Assembly: GCF_001509485.1 (NCBI RefSeq)
Contig: NZ_LLZI01000224.1
Coordinates: 16,362 to 80,361 of the forward strand
Source: Streptomyces sp. NRRL F-4489
GTDB lineage: Bacteria; Actinomycetota; Actinomycetes; Streptomycetales; Streptomycetaceae
DNA length: 64,000 nt
Direction: 5' to 3'
Shown: one piece after another, positions 60,507 to 64,000 of the stretch
Layout: every line of letters begins with the position of its first letter
Position numbering within the stretch: position 1 is the stretch's first letter
Translations under genes and position numbers: made by a program
Notes under the pieces: generated by a model
Databases searched by the model: none
Told to the model about the DNA's origin: nothing
The model's input: only the letters and a program-made list of their open reading frames with translations

Positions 60507-60528
60507 ACTCTAGCCCCTACGCGCGTAG
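60507..60528 (-). promoter_or_regulatory. add promoter with CTACGCGCGTAG palindrome
   Basis: On the minus strand a -10 box TAGAGT (60507-60512) lies six bases before the ATG and four bases after the perfect palindrome (60517-60528). A -35 match is poor (GATGAG at 60531-60536), which suggests a weak or activator-helped promoter. This is the third copy of the palindrome. Confidence 0.78.
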
Positions 60529-60602
60529 AGCTCATCGAACGATACGCAACAGTGACCCGTACGCGGGGTGGACAGCGCGCCGCGTTCTGCCATCGTTCTC
60601 GC

Positions 60603-61370
60603 ATGGCTCAGCAAGCACTGCCGGTGCGCGAGGCCCGGCTGGGAAAGCCCCTGGGAGCGAGCGGCACGGACCGGACGGTGAACGCCGTCGCCGTCCTCCT
60701 CCCCGGCTGCGGACCGACCGGCCTGCGGCGCCCGTCGCCGGTGCCGGCGCTGGCGGTCCGCCCGCTGGCCGCCCGGCTGGCCCGGGCCGGCCGCGCCGAG
60801 GGACTGGCCGCGCACGTCGTCCACTACCGCTGCCGCGGCTGGAACGGCGCCGCCGCGCACCCCGCGCAGGACGCCGCCTGGGCGGTGGACGAGGTCGTCC
60901 GGCGCTACGGCGACGTGCCGGTGGCCCTGGTCGGCACCGGCCGCGGCGCCCGCGCCGCCCTGCACGCCGCCGGCCACCCGGCCGTCCACGCCGTCCTGGC
61001 CCTCGCCCCCTGGCTCCCCGACCCCCGCCAGCCCGGCATCGCCCCCGACCCCGTAAAGCAACTGATCGGCCGTCAGGTCCTGATCGTCCACGGCACCAAC
61101 GACGAACGCGTCGACCCCGACTTCTCCTACCGCTACGCCCAGCGCGCCAAGAAGATCAACCGCGACACCTGCCGCTTCGAGGTCCACTCCGACGGCCACT
61201 CCCTGCACCAGCACCGCGCCGAGGTCCACGCCCTGGCCACCGACTTCCTCCTCGGCGCCCTCTTCACCCACTCCTACGCCCGCCCCCTCACGGACGCCCT
61301 GGCCGCACCCCCGCCGTTGGGCCTCCGCATGCCGCTGGCATCGGGGTTCGGGGCGTCGCTGCGGCATTGA
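60603..61370 (+). CDS. alpha/beta hydrolase-fold protein lacking the nucleophile
   Basis: 255 residues from ATG 60603. The order of strands fits the alpha/beta hydrolase fold: AVAVLLPGCGPTGLRRPSPV, YRCRGWNGAAAHPAQDAAWA, VALVGTGRGARAALHAAG, VLIVHGTNDERVDPDFSYRY and the late His in SDGHSLHQHRAEV. The elbow GxSxG reads GTGRG, so the nucleophile position is Gly, while the Asp and His are present. It may be a non-enzymatic relative or use another residue. It is divergent from add, with about 100 bp between. Confidence 0.88.
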   Translation: MAQQALPVREARLGKPLGASGTDRTVNAVAVLLPGCGPTGLRRPSPVPALAVRPLAARLARAGRAEGLAAHVVHYRCRGWNGAAAHPAQDAAWAVDEVVRRYGDVPVALVGTGRGARAALHAAGHPAVHAVLALAPWLPDPRQPGIAPDPVKQLIGRQVLIVHGTNDERVDPDFSYRYAQRAKKINRDTCRFEVHSDGHSLHQHRAEVHALATDFLLGALFTHSYARPLTDALAAPPPLGLRMPLASGFGASLRH

Positions 61371-61429
61371 GGGGGACGGCGGGGGTCAACCCAAGCAGCC
61401 CGCAAGCCTGTTGGAGGACGGCACCCCCC

Positions 61430-62446
61430 TCACGACAACAACTCCCCCCGCCGGCTCAGCAGGAACTTCTTGAAGGCGGCCACCGGTGGGGTGTCCACCC
61501 GGCCGCCGAGCCAGGCGACGCCGATCTCGCGGACGGCGCGGGGCGCGGTGACGGTGAGTTCGGTGACGCCCGGGCGGGGAAAAATGGGCGGCGGCAGCAG
61601 GGCCACGCCCAGCCCCGCGGCGACCAGTCCGCGCAGCGTCTCGGCCTCCTCCCCCTCGAACGCCACCCGCGGCGTGAACCCGGCCTCGGCGCACAGCGCG
61701 TCGGTGATCCGGCGCAGGCCGTAGCCCGGTTCGAGGGTGACGAAGAGTTCCCCGGCCGCCTCCGCGAGCCGGATCCGCTTGCGGCCGGCCAGCCGGTGGT
61801 CGTCCGGGACGACCAGCCGCAGCTTCTGCTCGTCGAGGCGGCGGGCGACCAGGTCCGGGTAGTCCGGCACCGGCGAGGTCAGGCAGAGGTCGAGGTCGCC
61901 GGCCCGGAGGCGTTCGATCATCGCCTCGCCGTAGTTCTGGACGAGCTGGAAGCGGACGCCGGGGTGGTCGGCGCGGAAGGTGCGGAGCAGGCCGGGGACG
62001 GTCTCCGGGCCGAGGGTGTGCAGAAAGCCGAAGGCGACCTTGCCGGCGGCCGGGTCGGCGTCCGCGCGGACCGCGTCGGTGGCGCGTTCCAGGTCGGCCA
62101 GGGCGCGTTCGGCGGCGGTGCGGAAGGCGCGCCCGGCGGGGGTGAGGGAGAGCGTACGGCCGTGCCGGGCGAACAGCGCCACCCCGAGGTCGTCCTCCAG
62201 CCGCACCAGGGCGCGGCTCAGGGTCGGCTGCGGCATCCCCAGCTCGTGCGCGGCCCGGGTGACGTGCTCGTGCCGGGCGACCGCGGCGAACTGGGCCAGG
62301 CGCGGGGCGAGGGTCAGCGCCCAGGACCCGGGCCCCAGCTCCGCGCACTCCGGCCCGGCGGGGGGCGGGGCCGCGGCGGACGGACCGGCGGCGACAGACG
62401 GGACCGCGGCGGACGAGGCCCCGGGGGCAGCCCGGCCGCCGGACAT
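61430..62446 (-). CDS. LysR-family transcriptional regulator
   Basis: 338 residues from ATG 62446 with AGAGGA upstream; several earlier ATGs up to 62539 are in frame. After a 45-residue Ala/Pro-rich tail comes the winged helix: LAPRLAQFAAVARHEHVTRA, AHELGMPQPTLSRALVRLED and LFARHGRTLSLTPAGRAF. The effector domain (AGKVAFGFLHTLGPETVPGL, LRAGDLDLCLTSPVPDYPDL) follows. It is divergent from an MFS gene and presumably controls it through the T-N11-A site described below. Confidence 0.94.
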   Translation of the reverse strand: MSGGRAAPGASSAAVPSVAAGPSAAAPPPAGPECAELGPGSWALTLAPRLAQFAAVARHEHVTRAAHELGMPQPTLSRALVRLEDDLGVALFARHGRTLSLTPAGRAFRTAAERALADLERATDAVRADADPAAGKVAFGFLHTLGPETVPGLLRTFRADHPGVRFQLVQNYGEAMIERLRAGDLDLCLTSPVPDYPDLVARRLDEQKLRLVVPDDHRLAGRKRIRLAEAAGELFVTLEPGYGLRRITDALCAEAGFTPRVAFEGEEAETLRGLVAAGLGVALLPPPIFPRPGVTELTVTAPRAVREIGVAWLGGRVDTPPVAAFKKFLLSRRGELLS

Positions 62447-62524
62447 GTCTTTCCTCTTACCACCGTGCAACAGCGACTCCCCTGACCTGCGCTCATTCAC
62501 CACAGCATCCATTATCGCGTTTTG

Positions 62525-62559
62525 ATGCATTGGACGCATGAGCCGGGTCGCCCTACCGT
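62525..62559 (+). promoter_or_regulatory. LysR-type box and promoter of the MFS gene
   Basis: ATGC-N7-GCAT (62525-62539) contains the T-N11-A pattern of LysR sites. A promoter TTGGAC (62530-62535), 18-bp spacer and TACCGT (62554-62559) overlaps it. The -10 box ends six bases before the ATG, so the mRNA should be leaderless. A second inverted pair GCATC / GATGC lies upstream (62508-62528). Confidence 0.65.
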
Positions 62560-62565
62560 CGAACC

Positions 62566-63918
62566 ATGCCTCCCGCTGATACCGGGGCGTCCGTCACCGA
62601 CCGTGCGGCCGCCTCCACCCAGTCCTCCACCGACCCCTCTCCCGCCGCTCCCGCCGATGCCCCCGCCGCCGGGCGGCACGCCCCGGAGCACGACCCCGAG
62701 GCGGACAAGCTGCGGCCGGGCGGCCCCGGTTACCGCCGGATGAGCTTCGCCCTCTTCGCCGCCGGAGTGGCCACCTTCGCCCTCCTCTACTCCACCCAGG
62801 CCCTGCTGCCCGCGCTCTCCGCCGACCTCAACGTCGCGCCGGACCAGGCGAGTTGGACGGTCTCCGCGGCGACCTTCGGACTGGCCCTCGGCGTCATCCC
62901 GCTGAGCGCGCTCTCCGAACGCTTCGGCCGCCGCACCCTGATGACCGCGTCCCTCACCGTCGCCGCGGTGATCGCGCTGCTGGTGCCGTTCGCGCCGTCC
63001 CTGGGGACGCTGATCGCGCTGCGCGCCGTCCAGGGCGTGGCGCTGGCCGGGCTGCCGGCGTCGGCGATGGCGTTCCTGGCCGAGGAGGTCCGCGCCAAGG
63101 CGCTGGTGGCGGCGATCGGCCTGTTCGTGGCCGGCAACAGCATCGGCGGGATGTCCGGCCGGATCGTCACCGGCTGGGTGTCCCAGGCGTGGGGCTGGCG
63201 GGCGGCGCTCGGCGCGGTGGGTGTCATGGCCGTGGTGTGCGCGGTGGTGTTCCGGCTGCTGGTGCCCCGGCCCCGGCACTTCTCCCCCCGGCCGGCCGGT
63301 CCGCGGGCACTGGCCCGTACGCTCGGCGGCCACCTCGCCGACCCGCTGCTGCGCCGGCTGTACGCGATCGGCGCGCTGTTCATGACGGTCTTCGGCGCGG
63401 TGTACACGGTGATCGGCTACCGCCTGGTGGCCGCGCCGTTCAACCTCCCGCAGGGCATCGTCGGCTCGATCTTCGTCATCTACCTGGTCGGTACGGTCTC
63501 CTCGGCCGCCGCCGGGAAGCTGGTGGCCCGCACCGGCCGGCGCGGCGCGCTCTACCTGGCCGTGGGCACCACCGCCGCCGGCCTCCTGCTCACCCTGGCC
63601 GATTCGGTGGCCGCGGTGCTGGCGGGCCTGGTCCTGATCACCGCGGGCTTCTTCGCGGGCCACGCGGTCGCCTCGTCCTCGGTCAGCCGCACCGCGAAGA
63701 CGGCCCGCGCCCAGGCGTCCGCGCTGTACCAGTGCGCGTACTACATCGGCAGCAGCCTGGGCGGCGCGCTCGGCGCGGCCGCCTTCCACGCGGCCGGCTG
63801 GCCCGGCACCGTCCTGCTGGGCCTCGCCGCCATGACCGGCGCCGCCGCCATCACCCTCTACGCGACCCGCAAGGCCGCCGCCGCACGCCGCCTGCCGCGC
63901 CTGAGCAAGGCGGCGTAA
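62566..63918 (+). CDS. MFS transporter (12-helix, YnfM/AraJ-like)
   Basis: 450 residues from ATG 62566. The first 55 residues are disordered (Ala/Pro/Asp-rich). Twelve membrane helices follow; the loop 2-3 motif SERFGRRTLMTAS is the classic MFS signature. Segments such as LLYSTQALLPALSADLNVAP, LPASAMAFLAEEV and ALYQCAYYIGSSLGGALG match the YnfM-like proton-driven exporters. The substrate is not visible. Its regulator is the divergent LysR gene. Confidence 0.92.
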   Translation: MPPADTGASVTDRAAASTQSSTDPSPAAPADAPAAGRHAPEHDPEADKLRPGGPGYRRMSFALFAAGVATFALLYSTQALLPALSADLNVAPDQASWTVSAATFGLALGVIPLSALSERFGRRTLMTASLTVAAVIALLVPFAPSLGTLIALRAVQGVALAGLPASAMAFLAEEVRAKALVAAIGLFVAGNSIGGMSGRIVTGWVSQAWGWRAALGAVGVMAVVCAVVFRLLVPRPRHFSPRPAGPRALARTLGGHLADPLLRRLYAIGALFMTVFGAVYTVIGYRLVAAPFNLPQGIVGSIFVIYLVGTVSSAAAGKLVARTGRRGALYLAVGTTAAGLLLTLADSVAAVLAGLVLITAGFFAGHAVASSSVSRTAKTARAQASALYQCAYYIGSSLGGALGAAAFHAAGWPGTVLLGLAAMTGAAAITLYATRKAAAARRLPRLSKAA

Positions 63919-64000
63919 CGGACCGACCCGCCGGGCACTCCGCCCGGCCCCTCGGCCGGCCCGGCCCGGCCGGCCCCTGAGCCGAAGGCCCCGCCGCACC

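Noticed and set aside
1..64000. CRISPR array, rRNA or tRNA genes, IS elements, biosynthetic gene cluster
   Set aside because: No regularly spaced repeats with variable spacers, no rRNA or tRNA signatures, no transposase, and no PKS, NRPS or terpene synthase motifs were seen.

Overview
The window is high-GC actinobacterial chromosome (about 72-74% G+C by eye, strong third-position GC, many GTG starts) and almost certainly from a Streptomyces. From memory, the gene order hutH, a GGDEF gene, a crotonase gene, cya, birA, pccB/pccE, maf, accA2, a deoR-type gene, an lpdA-like gene, a PNP gene, a phosphoglucomutase-like gene, deoC, two ALDH genes, sigQ, afsQ1, afsQ2 and add matches the conserved core of S. 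coelicolor around SCO4901-SCO4962. That synteny is recalled, not computed.

Layout. 1-3.2 kb: a DrrAB-type exporter (permease cut by the left edge) and threonine ammonia-lyase. 3.3-8.4 kb: MarR regulator, sigma-like protein with a small membrane partner, cystathionine gamma-synthase, membrane-anchored helical protein, MsrA. 8.4-12.7 kb: an accessory-looking stretch with a TGA-interrupted membrane protein gene and a LacI regulator / DcuC-like transporter / nucleoside hydrolase operon. 12.9-17.1 kb: DUF2786 protein, L,D-transpeptidase lipoprotein, two small proteins, one with a sortase-like LADTG signal. 17.3-22.4 kb: hutH, diguanylate cyclase, crotonase, adenylate cyclase. 22.4-22.9 kb: a remarkable non-coding repeat that can fold into a roughly 270 bp hairpin. 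22.9-33.1 kb: biotin/acyl-CoA carboxylase block (birA, pccB, pccE, accA2) with a PBP, a secreted phosphatase, a VanZ-like protein and maf in between. 33.2-41.7 kb: esterase, TetR, DeoR, LpdA-like flavoprotein, GGCT-fold protein, purine nucleoside phosphorylase, phosphohexomutase. 41.8-45.6 kb: small accessory island (XRE regulator, TTA-codon gene, GntR regulator and a duplicated gene of which one copy is frameshifted). 45.6-48.2 kb: PH-like membrane protein and a sortase/substrate pair. 48.7-53.3 kb: deoC, two ALDH genes, secreted protein, uridine kinase-like protein. 53.6-58.8 kb: sigQ-afsQ1-afsQ2-lipoprotein locus with a VanZ-like and a PspC protein. 58.9-64 kb: adenosine deaminase, degenerate alpha/beta hydrolase, LysR/MFS pair.

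How the genes work together. (i) Nucleoside salvage: adenosine deaminase, purine nucleoside phosphorylase, a phosphopentomutase candidate and deoxyribose-phosphate aldolase form a pathway spread over 22 kb. The promoters of PNP, deoC and add all carry the same perfect 12-bp palindrome CTACGCGCGTAG, which I propose as the operator of a nucleoside-salvage regulon. (ii) Acyl-CoA carboxylase: AccA2 supplies the biotinylated alpha subunit, PccB and PccE the carboxyltransferase and epsilon subunits, BirA the biotin ligase. (iii) AfsQ1/AfsQ2/SigQ: the divergent region holds a GTCAC-N6-GTCAC site. (iv) Second messengers: cya and a GGDEF gene lie within 3 kb.

Recurring themes are promoters whose -10 box sits 6-8 nt before the start codon (likely leaderless mRNAs), short direct repeats that duplicate gene 3' ends, and long perfect-stem terminators between convergent genes. 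No rRNA, tRNA, CRISPR array, integrase or IS element was recognised.
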